Of a stretch of DNA of 64,000 nt, positions 1 through 14,800 are shown piece by piece. Under the pieces are notes generated by a model. That model had not been told where the DNA came from and did not search any database. It was given only the letters and a program-made list of their open reading frames with translations. Within the stretch, counting starts at the first letter, position 1; every line of letters starts with the position of its first letter. Source of the DNA: Anopheles merus (Eukaryota; Arthropoda; Insecta; Diptera; Culicidae); NCBI RefSeq assembly GCF_017562075.2, contig NC_054084.1, positions 8,888,640 through 8,952,639 on the forward strand, in the 5' to 3' direction. A program made the translations under genes and the position numbers.

Positions 1-3000
1 GAATGAAGAGTACAATCAGCAACGCTTGGCACGTCCCAGCGCATCGAAATGACAAGGCAACGCAGGAGAGAGAGAGAAAGAGAGCTCTCCAGACGAACGC
101 GAGATGATCGCAGCTCTCGGAAAAGCAGAATCATTTTGCAGTTGTCACGTTTCACGTGTGAGGTTAATGACGGGCTCCACTTCCCATCTGCATCGGCGAA
201 GGGCTGCGGGTCGCAGCTTTTAATGTATGCAGACGATCCTCGTGCCCGTGGGGATCTGCGCGTGCCCGAAGCTCATCGCGCTTCTCGTTAGCAGGCATTA
301 GTTCTTAACGATGTTAGTCAGTGTAGAGCCTTGGGAGGGCATTTGGGAAACTGCGGGCATCAAACTGAACGTCAATATAGCCGTACGAAGTTGTTGTTGT
401 CTTCTCTACTAACGCTATTTTTTATTGATCTTTCTCTTTTTAGGTAAGTGTCCGAATGTCCGGCGTCCAAACTCACTAGAGAGCCGCTTCTTCCTTCCCT
501 CTCTAAAAATGGTATGCAACGGAATATTGCGTCGGAAGAATATGAAAGGATGAGCTGGTTGATCGCGCGCCTGCCGGGTGGGTCGTAAAATGGCTCGCTT
601 TTATCATCGGTTCATTCCCGATTCGCCTCGTCGCGTAATTACTGTTAATGGCGCTGTATATGTCAAGACGGACAAGTATGATAGATGACACAGACCAGGG
701 GTCCGGAGACCCGACCCGTTTCGTGTGATATGCTTGCCGGCTCGTTAGAGCTTGTGTGTTTCCATGCATTTTCAATACCGCTGTAAAAAAATCGGTGCCC
801 CATACACCGCCACTTGGTGAAGACGATTGAAACGTTCACATCGTGTGCCGAACATGGTGGCACTTCATTTCTTCACTCTGCCCCACCACCTCAAGCGATT
901 CCAAACGTCAGACCACGATGAGTCCGTGTGTGCGTCTAACGCGTCGTGAGGTGCCGCCGATCGGTGAAAATTTCGATGCAACCAACCGACGTGTGGTGAA
1001 AAACGCCCAAATGTAGGCACCGTTTTCGTGCATGGGCTTCGTTTTGGTGGGTTTTTGCACCTGCCTGCCTACAGCAGCGTGAAGCAAATCCAATCAAACG
1101 GTGGTTAGCAGGTGTCTGTCGGTTGTGGCACCTGTAGCGACACCTACCACACGCCACATCCAGTACGCATGCAGGTGGTGGTACGCGCCTCACCCTCCAT
1201 TAAACAAAAGCGAAGCGACGAACCTTCCCCTTCGTTTGCGCAAGCAATAAAAATGTCACACCGTGCAAGCGTTTTTGTGTACCACGACGGCACAGTTGTG
1301 GGTCGTCGGATTGAATGACGAACGAGGGAGTCCGACCCCGCTTTTTGTGGGTGCATACGCATGACGGGTCGGTTGATCGGAAGCGGTTCCGATTTGAAGG
1401 GAACGTGTGGCACTGTAAAATCGGTGATTTTTTGATTGACTTGTTGAGTGAAGTTACATCCACACCCTACACCGGTACGCTGTCGTGTGGTACGATGATG
1501 ATGAAGTACCCGTGATAACAACAGGAGGGCTCAAAAAGCATGGGAGGGGGGCTTCGTGTGCGAAGCAGCGTTTCGTGGACGGTGAAGCGTCCAATAAAAC
1601 CATAAATCGATCATTTTACGGCACCGTGTGGTGTATGGCGCTAATGTAACGTTTGCTGGTTCGGCTATCACTTTATACATCGGTATCGTTTGTTTTTGAT
1701 TTTTTTTGTGTGTTGATTGTGTGGAGTGATTTGAAGAGATTTATTGGTCTTTAGTTGGTACCAGTCGGAGTCAATGAAGATAGGAAAGGGTTTTTTTTGT
1801 GAAGCGTTATACCTTTCTTATTGCAATTTTGATGTACCATTTTGTGTAGCTCTTTCTTCCGAGCTTTCGAATGATGATGATATTTCAAAATCTATATAAC
1901 GCGCGCGAAAGAACTCTAAAAGAGAAGCTGACCGGATAGGATAGATCGAGCTGTCGGAGATGCCATTCTAGCCGGGTAGGCTCTAGTTTCGTCGCCGATT
2001 GTTTGCCGCGAAAGGGAAAAGGAACCGAACCCGAACTACCGAACACAAAAGAAAACGTCCTGTAATATTCTACTTTTTTCGTGTCTGTCAGCCAGAGTAT
2101 CCTTTCCCTCGGCTGCATCATTCATAATCTCGCAACGAAAGCGTGTAGTATCGTGTAATTCATAGAACAAGCATTGACCTCTCCTGTACGCGCTCGGCTT
2201 GGAAGAACAGCCCCGCTGAAGGGCACAAAAGAAATGCCCCGTGTCGGAAATGAGATGAAGGAATGGTTTCAGATTGTACGTCTTCTTCCCGGTTTGCCCT
2301 CCTTTTGCGCCGTGTGCTCGATTTAACAACACCACCCCATTCATCCATCAATCATCGACCATCGGGTTTCGGTTCGTGTGTAGCGCAGGCAGAGCGTGAG
2401 TAAAACGATGCGATCGGACGCGCCTGCAGCGCCAACTGCATGTGTTCGATAGTGCGCGTTCACCAAGCGGTGGTGGAAAATTGGGGCCCTCGTTCTCACC
2501 CTGTCGCCCGATCGCGCACCGTTCTTCTTCTCCGGGGTCGATCGATATCGACACCTTTCAATCTGTGACGGCTGTTGGGAAATGGAAAATAAAATGCGTC
2601 GCTACAGCAGTTAGCGTTTCGCTGTGAGCCAATGTGTGGGCAACAAAACGGCAGACAAACGGTGGTGGTGGTGGTGGTGGTGGTGAAAGAAAGCGGTTGT
2701 TAAAAAGAAGCTATATGAGCTATCTCCGCATAATCCAAACAAAAGCCCGTTGGACGCAACGAAAGCGCGGATGCAATCTTGTCTCGCATCTCAGACACCG
2801 AAAGGCATTAACGCACACACAAACACGCATACGGCCGGCGAGGGATGGATGCATCGCGGGAAGAAATCCGAAGACGGTTCGGGTTCTTGGAATCTTTTTC
2901 GGTTCCAATTGGAGAGGTAACATAAAACGCGCACAGACGGACGGACGGAGCAGCATGTATCTTTGCCGTTCTGGCCCTTGCTGTTGTTGTTGTTTTTTTT

Positions 3001-6000
3001 TTTGTGGGCAGAGGTTGATGTGTAAAGGTCAGCTTAACTTGAAGCAAGCGAACAACCTCAATATTTGTGAGGCGGATCGAATGCACGATAGAGACGGTAT
3101 GGAAACCAGGAACAAACGAAAGACATAAGAACGAACTCGGAAGATTTCAGAAGTGAATGTTTTAAGGACGAAGAATGTATTTCAACCCCAAGATGACAGC
3201 TGACGAGCGGAAGAAGCAACACACTGCGTCGTCATTTCAGAATTGGATTTGAATTATTATTATCTACCCGGACGATTTCATTCGCTGACCCGGAGGAACT
3301 TCCCCATTCAAGAGTGTAGTGGGTAATTTGTTCTCGACATGGATCTGGTTTCACCCCCGAAATCCTGTTACGTTCTAGATGCATCCGACTAGGTCATTTG
3401 TAATGCATCGGGCGCTGGAATGTGGTGGGTGTCCCGGTTTATGTGGTCGCACCCCTATTAGGGGCATAATAAGAGCCGTGCCAAGATCGATCTTCATCTG
3501 GCGACATTCTTTTCCACGCCTTCGCCTTCTATACCAGCATCCCCCGTATCGCGTAACCCTCCGCACCCAACCAGTTTGAAGTAAATTTGAGCAGAAAATT
3601 ACCATTTGAATCTAATGACACGGCGGTGGACGCACCCGCGCGGCGCGTTATCACAACATCCGTAATGTTGTCTGATTGCAATCAAATGAGAAGGGGAGAA
3701 GAAGCGACCGCTTGTTCGCGACACAGTTCTCACATTGCAGATTCGAATCAGCGAGTGGTGAAGAAGCACTCTGTCCCGCCGGGGTGGCTGTGGGCTGCCT
3801 GTGCACTGCAGTAAAGAAGCAATTTAGATTGATAGGCGCAAATGAGTTCGTGGTGTTCAATTTGTAAGCAATCTGTGCTGCAGTGCAATGCGCTGTGCCA
3901 GAAGGTAGAGGGAAGGCACAAGCACACAAACACACATTAACATTGCCATTTCTTCGAGCACTTTTCGGAGGTCGCACTGCTCCGGTGTGAGGGGCATTAG
4001 GATTGGATAAAGCTGACGTTTAGGCACCATTCGGCGAGATCCATTTGTGCGCGTCAATTGACGGTAATGTGTTTGGAAGATGAAATCCTCTTGCGCTGGA
4101 GGAGCCTGCCTCTTGTGTGTATGTGCGCGTAATTGAGTGATAGTTTCTCTTTTGCTTACCTTTTTTCATGCACTTGTGACTTATAAACTTTAAATTGACA
4201 GTTGATGGATGCTGATTGCAAATTCGATTGCTGTAGCGATAACACCCCTCCCTTGGTGGGTGCATCTCGGCATACACCACTCACCCATGCACACAGCGTG
4301 TTGTAACTTCTATTCGGACCATTGTGTCCATGTGTCGTACCTCTGGCCAACGCGCAGTCGACTTCGTGGGCTTTCGGGGTGGTGATTATCATCTCACGGG
4401 AGCTCCAAAACCAAACCGAACAAAAAAAAGCATCGCGTCGTGTTGCGTGAACACACAGCGAGCGTCCAAACAAAAACGCAACCTGAACAACAAGCCACTT
4501 CTCACCCCGAGGTGAGCTGCCTCTTGCGTTCGATGATGGAACTCGCTGCTGCTGTGTGGAGTTGGTTGCTTTCTTGGTTGCCTGCACTCCGCGTGATCCG
4601 GAGGTGATGAACTGGTCGATCCGATTTTACCGTTTAGCAACAAACATTTTGACCAAACCAACAGACCCCACTCTTCTCCCCACTCGAGATACCAATTAGC
4701 GCTCACACTCTCTTCTGAAGAGGTGTGAACGTCGTGTGTGATGGTGATGGTTTTGGGGGCAGAAATTGGTACGAGCTTCGGAGCACGTCGTCACCGTGCC
4801 TTCGACATTCGGTTGATAATGCAGGCTTTTGATCTCTCCCCAGGCGAGGGGTGGGCGGTGGGGTGGTGGCGGTTCATTTATGCCAATTTTCTACCCAAAC
4901 TCTCTTCTGCTGTCACGGCAGGTTTTTCTCCCCTGATGTGAGCCTATATTTGAAGCACTTTTGGTTGTTGTTGTCGGATTTCACGGTTGGCATATAAATC
5001 CACCAAAAAACTGGCGAGGAAGAGAGCATGATGGATGAAAGGGAAAGTTGTGTGGTGGCTGGAGGATTTCAGCATTTTGGTGTGCTCCATGTTGCGCTGG
5101 AAAGTGATGATTATAGGGTGCTGGGGTTGTGTTTGGCGGATGTTTTTTTTTCGCGCATGTGTTTTCCCTTCATTTTGGGTCACCGGTTTCCACAAACACC
5201 ACACAGTTTAGCAATTGAAAAGTGTGGGGAGTCTTGCGTCACGCTTATCATATCTATGGCGGTTACATTCATCAGCGTGTAAGGAAAATCCTATTTCGCA
5301 GTATCATTAGTGGAGCATGTGTATATCGCGTTTTTATTCGGGTTTTTACTGCGACGCAAACATTAGTGTGTCTTGTTTGCACAAGGCCAAGTTTAATGCG
5401 CATAACATAGCCGTTTGGGGAATTTAATTGCGTCTAAGCTTCTCAGTCGCAATGAAATGAATCAGCAAATATGACCTATATAACTGCCATGCTGTTACTA
5501 GTGGTTCAATTCTGCTTTATCCCTTCGTACTTCATCTCAAACAACAACAAAAACCCCTTGCAAGTGGACGTGTGACATACTTTCCTGAGGTCATGAGTTG
5601 CCCGCACAAGTGCATCATAATGCCTAACGAGAGTGCAATTTGTACGAGACACCCTTAGCAGACAATATGAAGAACACACTCACATACACATAGAAAAAAG
5701 GGCATGCCTTAATTATTTCCACCCAGTAACGTTCCATCCAACGGTGATGCATATCAGAAGGCAACAAAAAACGGGAATCCTTTATTCTCCATCTGTTTCC
5801 GGACAACCTGCATCTTGCTGTATAGTAGATGTACCGTACCCCGTGATGATCGTGATGATAAGGGGAAGAACTTGTGAACGAAGAGAACAGACCAGTGTGT
5901 AATAGTATTTTATTCAACCCCTTGCGGCCCCTTGATTGGCCGTGTAGTTTGCAGATATTTATCTGCCGTCCCCTGAGAGTGGTGATGGTGGGCTTCGCAG

Positions 6001-7580
6001 AAATAAAAGAGTCAAACGATACAATGTATACGCGCGTCCGTATCCGCAATGGGATCGAAAAAATGGGATGAGGCAGCGTGTAGTATAATTTAGTACACCT
6101 TAGTGAAGAAACAGGTCGATTGCTGCATCTTTAATATACTTTAATTCGATTTAAAAGAAATCGAATGCGATGCAAGTAACGGACGGGCTACACTCGACAA
6201 TCTTCTCTCGAGAACAAGCTGGAAGAAGCAAGCAGGAAATAGTGTTGAATTTCCGTTTGATTTAAACTCTCCAAAACTCCTCCACTACTCAAGCCTCACT
6301 AGCACCAGCTCGCATACTCAACGTGTCTACGAGATATCTCAAATGTCTGTGCCCTTTTCGTCACCCATACAGAGTGTGTCTGTGTGCAAATATGTGTCTA
6401 TTTGCTGGAGATAGCGGCTGTCGCATCCTATTCAAGCGGCCCGTACCTTCGTTTGCTTTGCATACATATCTCCCCTGTCGAAGCAATGCGGGCGAGCGCG
6501 CACTCACTCAGTTCAATACCCACTCGATGTGTATCTATTGGCTGAGTGCCACCCACCCGCATCTCCGCGCGGAATTGCACAGCCCCCCGCCCTGCTTCAC
6601 TTTGTGAGATGTGGCGCCATATTTCGCTACCGAATGACTTATCTTCTGCAGCAGTAGCAGCAGCAGCGGCGCAAGAAATGAATCGCTAAACGAACATGGC
6701 GCTACCATTACCACCATTACAGAAGGCGAACCCCCCCATTTCAATAACATCGAATCTATTCTTGTAGCTGGCCCCACCAATACTAATGGCATCATTTTAG
6801 CCTCACTGCTCTCTATTTCAAGCTCCCAGCCGAACAGTCGCGGTTGTTCGATTCGTTTGCGCTTGAACTGCAGATGGATGCATCCAGTGTGGGTGTTGTG
6901 TTTTCGCCTCTTCCCGCATTGGCTCACCCACTACTATCCCCCCTCCCCCCACGACTGTCTCCATCCCCTCTGTACCACGCAAAAATGCACGATATTTTCT
7001 CATCACGATCTGTTTGGACTGTTCAATGCATGTTTTCTTCCTCTTCTTCTTCGCTTGTGTGTCTTATTGTGTTGCGCTCATGTTGCGATTGTTTGTAGTG
7101 GTGTTAGCACCGTGTGCGCAACATTTCGGGCCCCTCCACCGCCCCCTTCCTCTATCAAGAAAGGGAAACAACACATAACAACACGGCGGGTGAGCTCGAG
7201 CGCGCGCGCGCACTCGCCCGCGGTTGGAGCATTTTCCAACCAAATCTTGCACTTTGGATGCGCGCCGCGTCGCGTGATCGTTGGAGCGATGGAGGTGGTG
7301 GTGGTGGTGGTGGTGGAACCGAATGAGTGGCAAGCGCCTACTCAAGAGAGAGAGATATCTAGCCAGGCGCCCGACAGCCTAGAAAACTCCGGTGCCCTGC
7401 GAGGTTGGTGGGGGTGGGTGTTTGAGTGAAACAATGCCTTGACGAAAAGTAAAAGCGGGTGAGCGAACGGTCGGCCAGTTTCCATCGAGCGACTCCACCG
7501 TGCGGTCTATCTCTCGTGGTGTTCTGTGTGATTTTGTTTAGATTTTTCCAGCAACTGGTTCCGTACACTGTTTTGATTAG
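1..7580. other. Non-coding upstream region, no gene supported
   Basis: I see no exon here that combines a long open frame, sensible splice sites and a recognisable protein. Low-complexity tracts are present: GA-rich at about 66-84, GGT repeats at 2661-2684 and 7293-7317, and a GC-alternating run near 7200-7210. If the gene also makes a PH-domain-containing long isoform, as I recall for Drosophila Btk29A, its PH and BTK-motif exons are not visible in this window. They would lie to the left, and this stretch would then be intron. The many short ORFs overlap on both strands with no family resemblance. Confidence 0.5.
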
Positions 7581-8835
7581 TGTATCAGTTTCTGTCTGTG
7601 TGTGTGTGCGTGTTTTTCTAAGCCGGAAAGTGATCTAGATATTGATCTCGATTCGCGATCGCGCACCGTCCGTCCTAGATGATCGCCCAGTGTCACCCGC
7701 TGGTGACTTGCTACCCTTGGGCTGCCATTGCACGCTGCCTTCTAGAGGGAGTGGAAGAATTTTCCTCATATAACCCCTTCATGATATATGTGTGCGAGAG
7801 AGAGAGAGCGAGGCTTGTGTAAAACAATGTCATAAAAGTTCTTGAACGGTTGTACGTCATCATCAGGTGTTCAAGAGAGATTGGAACAGTGAGGCACACG
7901 CGTTGTTACACCTGCAGTGCCCAGTGCAACAGACACAACAGCTCCCCAACTCCAAACCTGCCAGTTAGATGGTCTCTGTGAACGTCTCAAAAAGTGAAGG
8001 GGATCACCGTTTAGTGTGCAGTCTATGTGTGGATGATGTTCTAATGAAGGCTCCCTCCCCTCGGTCTGGAACACGGTGTGTGGAGTTCAACAGCGTGTGT
8101 TCGCAGAGATCGGAAATTAGTCGTCTGGTGTACTACTAGGTTTACACATCGCGTGTGTGCGAGTTCCGGTAGTAGTGCTGCATGGTGCGATTCTTTATTG
8201 GGAAAGTTAGTCCCAGGGTTTTGTGAACTCCTCAGCACCTCAATAGCTGGTGTTGTCACCTGTCGTGCGATAGATACATAGTGCTCTCTCTCTGCTAGAC
8301 ATCGGCCGTAGGAATTGGTGCAAACTGATAAGACACCCGCAGCACCAACAACCTCGGGGCAATCATTATCGTGACCATAACGGCTAGACGGAGGTCTCTA
8401 TTACCGACACCTAGGTCTCCAGTAGTGAAGTGGGCCTAACAGTGTTTGTGTTTGTGGTGCTATTGATGCTATTGGTGTCATTATTCTTGGGCAGCTGGGT
8501 CCAATCGTCTGTGGGTGCTATATTTATCTCTTCGAATACAACAGCCAGCCCTCACACATAGTTACATACGTTGTGAAAGTGGGTGGTCGTCGACTTGTTT
8601 TTGGGTGAAGGGTGGAACGGTGTACTGTAGTGTGCTGTTGCAATATCAACATTCAAGCGATTCTGCAGTGTGTCTCGAGGGTGTTGTGCCCAACCACACC
8701 GGAGAAGAAGAAGTTCCGCGTCTCGTTGGCACTAGGACACCGGCTGGTGGATTCCGCGGCGTTGGCGAACAAGAAGGCGCCCTCTAGTGCTCAAGCGTAA
8801 CCACCGTGAACGCGCACGGAGCGTTCGACGAAGCA
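7581..8835 (+). promoter_or_regulatory. Presumed promoter and 5' leader of the short Btk29A transcript
   Basis: This stretch lies directly upstream of the first coding exon at 8836. A match to the arthropod initiator TCAGTY (TCAGTT) lies at 7585-7590, and possible acceptors such as a pyrimidine-rich TTGGGCAG end near 8491. The frame of the start codon is closed by TAG at 8785-8787, so the leader is not coding in that frame and the first in-frame ATG after it is 8836. The transcription start is a guess; no TATA box is evident. Confidence 0.25.
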
Positions 8836-8863
8836 ATGACGCTACTGTCGGTCTGGAGACTAG
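8836..8863 (+). CDS. Btk29A: Btk29A coding exon 1: start codon plus 9 residues
   Basis: ATG at 8836 sits in a good context (GCAATGA) and opens MTLLSVWRL. The exon then leaves one base, G, before the donor GTAAGAGT at 8864. The next exon at 22010 begins with GT in exactly the complementary phase, so the joined codon is GGT (Gly10), followed by TGSSPAQ. The TAG at 8785 closes the frame upstream. The exon is too short to be seen by ORF length; the call rests on splice sites, phase and the start codon. A longer isoform would bypass it and splice another exon to 22010. Confidence 0.7.
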
Positions 8864-11800
8864 GTAAGAGTGGCGTGTGTGGCGCAAGATGGTGTAGTAC
8901 TTCATAATGTCATACTCGCCGCCGCCGCGAGCCGTTTTCGAAATCGAATTAATGCAAATGTATCCACAGCACAGGTTCTCACCGCTCAGTAGTCCACCTC
9001 AGTCCTACACTCATGCCCGTTCCACATCAAACCCCAGCTAATGGAAAAGGGTGTCCAGTTTTGTCGGTTTTATTATTGGCAACAATGTTACCAATTTCGC
9101 CAACAAAAGCTCGCTGTTGTACTCCACTGATCGGTGTTTCACGCCTCACGGCGGCGGACCTAACTTTGGGAGCGACACTTGCGCCCGCGACCCATTGTTT
9201 CGAGCGTTTTACGGTGCAGTTTACGGACGGGGAGGAGGTTTTGGGAGGAAAATGTCAACCTCTGTGTGTCGCACCTCGATCTCACGGCGATCCGCATTTG
9301 ACACGAACGAAGCCTTCTACGGCGGGGGAACCCTTGGACTTGGCGTTGCACTGGCTTTGGGGTGGTATCATCATCTCGGAACGTGTAAACCGACACAAGG
9401 TGTCGTTGGTACACGGCGAGACCCACGACGAGCACGAGGAGTCAACTTACAACCTGTTCATGTTGGGTGCACACAAACACACACACTCACACACACATAC
9501 ACAATTACACACAAAGTCCTTGACGCGTCACGTTCAGTGCACGGTGGCGTGTGGTGCCACTGGCAGGTAACTTCTTGCCACCAAGCGTAGCGGAGGGAGC
9601 TTTTTTGCTTCATCTCTGGCGGACTTTTTTTGTAAAGGAGTGTCGCTCCAACCATTCGTCTCCAGAGATGTCCAGCGCCCCGGGGGAGGTAGGTGGGGAG
9701 CAACCAAAATCACGAATTAACCTTTTGCATGCCCTGCTCTCGTTCTCCAGCAACAGCGGCAGTGGAGTTTCATTCTAGCCGCTGTACGCGACCGGAGCGC
9801 CAAAACGACAACTTCGCTTCGCTGCTCGACCATACACTCCGCAACTCTACGTTGAGCCGAGTGGTTTCATAATCTCCCTTCGATCGGCGATGTTTGCACA
9901 CCGATCATCGACACAGAAGGCAGCGGCGGGGCAAGAGTAGTGTCCCTTTCGTCTCTTCCTCTTCCACTCGATCCTCTCTCGGGGGGACCACAAGTCATCA
10001 GGCAGAGTCCATCGCAATCGCCACCACGATTTGACCTCCGATGGGCTAACGCGTCGTGGGTTCGTCTCTGTTCGATCTTTGTACGATTGCGATGTGTCCT
10101 CCGTGGCCGAGATTTTGAGCGTGTGTACTACACACACACATACACATACGCTACACACGCGTCGTTCAAGATTCGATAGGATTTATGAGTGTGCCAATTT
10201 CTGAACCTCCCACTGCACTCTGTGCTACGGTTGATCTAACCCCAGCGTTTTGTGGGGTCAAAATCATTGCTTCTCCTCCCTGTCCCTTTGAGTGTTCCCT
10301 TTCCGTTTGGTGGCAGAGCTTCATCACCATCATCATCGTGATCGTGCTCCAGTGTACACTAGTGAAAGAGATGGATCGTAAGGGTCATGAGATCGTACCC
10401 GATGAACGGTTCACTTTCAGCGTGGAGAGAGAGAAATTAAGCGCCGCTAGTTTGATCTGTGCGAGCATCGATCGACATACGGCGATGATGATGATGATGG
10501 TACACGTGAAACGGTGGTTGGTAACCTTTGTTTTTTTGTTCGTGCCGTCTTGGACGATCTCCGTAAATCCAGCAATTTCATCAACGTTCACCCACCCCAT
10601 TTGTTATGCTGTTGCGGCTGACGTAGTGTAGTGTGCCTTCTTGCGAGCAGGCATTTTAGGTTTGTTTCACTTTCCGTTCGATTGATGTTGGTGTGGTGGT
10701 GTCGTGTAGGTTTTTATACTGTTGTTGTTGTTGTAAGGTACGGCTCCTCTACGTAAATCAATCTGTACGGTTCACGAGGTGAGCCCGATCCCTCTACTTA
10801 TGCCCTCTCGCTCTCTCTCTCTCTCTCTCTCTTCTCGGGGCTAATGAAGTGCAATTTACCCTAATTGATTCTGTCCATCACGTCTCGTTAGCGGTTGTTT
10901 GATACTTTTTAAGGGCTCCGGTAATCGGTTGGCGATGCAAGATTTATTGTGGGCCTCTTTGGGGAAGGAAGGGCCGCCAACAATAGCGAAACACTTAACC
11001 GCGGTCAATAGTAGCGGGTAAGCGGCAGTTTATTTAAGCTCTCGCTCTGTGTATGAGAGATGGGGTATGGTAAATATTATGAGCAAAGCAAAAAAGCGTT
11101 TGCCAATGTGCTAATGATTGAAAAATAATTGTTAAACAAAGCGACACTGCACGGAGAAGCAAATGCCTTCAGAGCATACGACTCTGGGGTGTCTCTCAGA
11201 ATGTGATGCACCTTTCTGTACACCAGCTACAAGTTTTAATGATCGTGTTTTTTTACTCCCTACACTTCCTGAAACCTTCGAGACGACGAGCAATTAGTGC
11301 CCGTCGCGCAGGACAGAGCAACATAAACACAGTTAATCCTCGCTTTTGTACACGAACACTTGCTCTGTATGCTGTCGATGCAAAACAACGATCCTCGATC
11401 GGAGATGGATACTGTGAAGAATATAAAAAAAAAAAAAAACACACCTGTCAACCAAGCGATGCAGCCAATGCCGATGTCCTTGTCGCGTTTTTGGTTCGGT
11501 TTGTACTTAAAAGGCGACGAACGTTTGCTGTCCAAACTAATCTCCTGTCCGGCCGCGGTGCAAACGCTCCCCTTGTGCTCCATCCATGATCATGCTGCAG
11601 CTCAGCTGTGTTGTGGCAAAGCAGGTGAGAGAATCTTTTATGGAGCACCCGGGCATTACCACCGACCGGACAATTAATTCAATTTGGCTTAATGAGCAGT
11701 GTGACAAGTGAGCCGCGCGGCTCGTTGCATACACCTCGGGTGTGCCATTGCTGACAAATGGAAGCTGTTTCCGCGGTAATGCGCACGGCTACACCGGTGA

Positions 11801-14800
11801 CTGACACACAATAATAATAGGATAATGTGACATCGTTTAGTCGTGGGGGGGCCGGGTGTGTCTAACACCCTCCCGCATGTACCGCGCATGTGGTTGAGGT
11901 GGGGCCATAAGTAGCTACCAACCGTGTTGCATTAGGCGGTATAGTCCGCCAATCCGCATCAGAAAGAGAAGCCTACAATTCGCGGGTTGTATGTGTTTGC
12001 TAAACGATTCTAACTTCTGGTAATAAAAGGGGGAAGGCTTGCGAAGCTTTTGGGGTCGGCAAAATGGTACTTTTGATACCGCCCGCATTATAATGATAGC
12101 ATCAATTACAACACAACATCACCTTTGTGGAGGTCCCGTTTGTATGCAGTGCGCTGTTTAATGTCTTGTTGTGTTAATTTCATGTAACATCCATCACACA
12201 GCCACGCACGGATCCGGATGAATGATCGAGTGGAGAAAACAATTGATTTCTTCCTCCCTCCAACACTCTCACTCTCTGCCGCTTGTTCATCACGGGTCTT
12301 GGCATCTTGGGATGGGAGAAAAGTCACTATCGGAACGGCGGGAGAAATTTTCCATTGGAAAATTGATTCCAATTTTTTACTCATTCATGCGTCCGAACGG
12401 CGGGTGCGGTGGCTGGTTTGATCGACGCTGGTCTTATGGTGTGTTTGTTTATTGCCTGATACCACGGGGAGGTGAACCAGCCAGCATTGACCGGCATCAC
12501 ACAGCGTCCGAGGGGATGCCGCCGCGAGTACACACGCATAACCTCACCACTTCTCTTTGTGGCATTTAATTTTCACTTTCACCCAACATAACACTTTACG
12601 CCCAAACGGTTCGAAATCGAATACCTGCCTGTGGTGGTGGCGTCCATTTGAGTTGCAGGCGATGCGAATCAAAACCCCCAAGCTCTACCAAAGTTGTACT
12701 ACAGAGTGATGTGGGAATGTTTGCAACCACCAGCGGTCTACCAATTGCAGTAGAAAACAAACATTTAATGTTGCTTGCTAGAAAAGTACAACGTGTGCAG
12801 CTCGTGTTAACATTTAACATCATCATTGTGGTAGTTGCTAACACATATATGAGGGCGAATATGAGGTGAAAATATAAATCATGTTCAAGAGAGTTGTACT
12901 AATGTCATGTTTTAATGTAGTAAAATTAGGGAAATTCGCGAAACTAGAGCCCGCAAAGCCTCCATCGGTTGTTACCCGATGGTTTAACATTACCATTTTC
13001 TGCACCCTTTCCCAGTGACGTCAGACGCGCCGTGATGTAACATCCACAGTTTTAGGGTCGTCTTTCCCTCCAGCACCTCGAGATACCCGATACAATGTCC
13101 ACCCTGTCCATGCCGTCGCTCGATTGCGTACTCATTTAAACCGGTTGGATTATCATTTTTCACATCACGATAAGTAGTACTGTGGTGCGGCGCCCTGCGC
13201 GATCGCGAATTAAGCTTGGTCTCGCCGTGCACTTCTCCGCTCTTAATTCCATCGCTCTCTTCAACAAGTGGCCCCCTACTGCACACACGTGCGCTAACAC
13301 TAGCTGGGTGGCGGCTCCGGGTGGCGATGTTTGCGAAAGTTCTCACTTTCCTTCCACGGGTGAGAAGGGCCCTCCTCTCTTCGCGAGCTCATCGGCCACA
13401 AAATCAGGGACATTAGGAAACCGTCCGTCGGAGTGGTCCGCGATAAAGCGTTAAGCTCTTTGCACCATGCCTGAGCTACTGTACACTTGGGCAGCAGCTT
13501 TGGTTGTGCTGCTGCCATCGGCTCGTGCATCGCCAGCTGATAGGACAGAAGGACGTCCTTTTTTAATGGGCGGCTTCGAGTGGACTTTTTAAACGCTTTA
13601 TTAAGCTCCAAAATTCAACACTCCAAACCACTTGTGTGTGTGCGTTTTTTGTTGTTGTGACGGTGGACGGCAGTGAAGACCTTCAGCAAAGCTGAATGGT
13701 GGCAAAGTTAATGCTAAAGAAGCACGCCATCGAAGGTGCTTAAAAAAAGGGAGGTGTTGCTAAAGTTTAAGTGTGCCGTTTTCAGCCCGGCTCTCTCGTG
13801 TGCTTTCGGTATCGGTTTCGCTTGACGGGGCCGCTTTAGCTTTTCATTTACATTGAATGAAGTGGTGGAAAATTCGCTCCGGCTTGGTTTGGGGTGGATG
13901 TGTGTGTGTGTGTGTGTGGGTTCCCGCCTTCTGCACGGGGGGCCGTACCCCTCTCGGAGGTGGGTCTGACCTCCAGCTGACCTACGCGGTGATTTGGCAA
14001 TGCACGCGGTATTAATATGTTTGTGTAATGCGATTGCGGCACGTGCAGGCGTAAGGGGTGTAATGGTAATTTAGCGCAGCACGCAATCAATGTGAATTGA
14101 ATTGGATTAATTCGGCGATGGTGGCGTCGGAATGGGTAATTTTGTTTGCTAAAATACGGTAAACGAATGAGGTAAACAATAATTTGCATATCGATCGCGT
14201 TTTCAAACATAATTCTAAAACTGCTGTTCGTTTTAAGCGAATTGAAACCGTAACTGTACAACACTTTCGAGCTAAAAACGAGTGCAAACCAATTCTGTAA
14301 AGCTATTTACTGTCCAATAACACAGTAAGGATGATAAATCATTCCTCAATTCCGTGGGCGAGGCAGCGCATCTTCCCTGCAGTGCAGCAGAGACCGTTGA
14401 AGGTGGAACCAACACCCGGACGCGGTTGCATTCCCACGGTTGTAAAATACGCTGCGCTCCCAAATGTGTGCCGCCCTGGTGAGCTCTGACGTCTCCGCAA
14501 GATGAAGGAGTATGTGCCGTTAGGTTTAGGGAACAAATTTCCAACACCTTCCCTGACACACACCATCCATGCCTAAGCGGATTACTGTGGGCTCGTTTCG
14601 TGGAAAGGATTTCCTTTTCTCTCCCCAAGCCCGCCTCCAACGGTTTGGTGTAAATGCCGAGCGAGGTCTGGTCACCTTCAGCCTCTACGGTACGATATGC
14701 CCTTCGGATGTGGCTCCCCCGGGTAGCTCGTACACACGTACCACGCCCGCCACCTTTACGAGCCGGCCACTGAGGGTCTTTTTTTTCGGCATAATGATTA

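Noticed and set aside
2634..3128. 164-codon ORF with poly-Gly and poly-Cys
   Set aside because: It is driven by GGT and TGT simple repeats and has no recognisable domain.
6857..7429. 190-codon ORF before Btk29A
   Set aside because: It has low-complexity Ser/Val/Cys content with a GGT repeat and an overlapping minus-strand poly-His shadow. No family, no splice support.
1..8835. PH domain / BTK-motif exons for a long Btk29A isoform
   Set aside because: I searched for them because the family usually has them, but no frame here shows PH or Cys/His zinc-motif features. If present they are outside the window.
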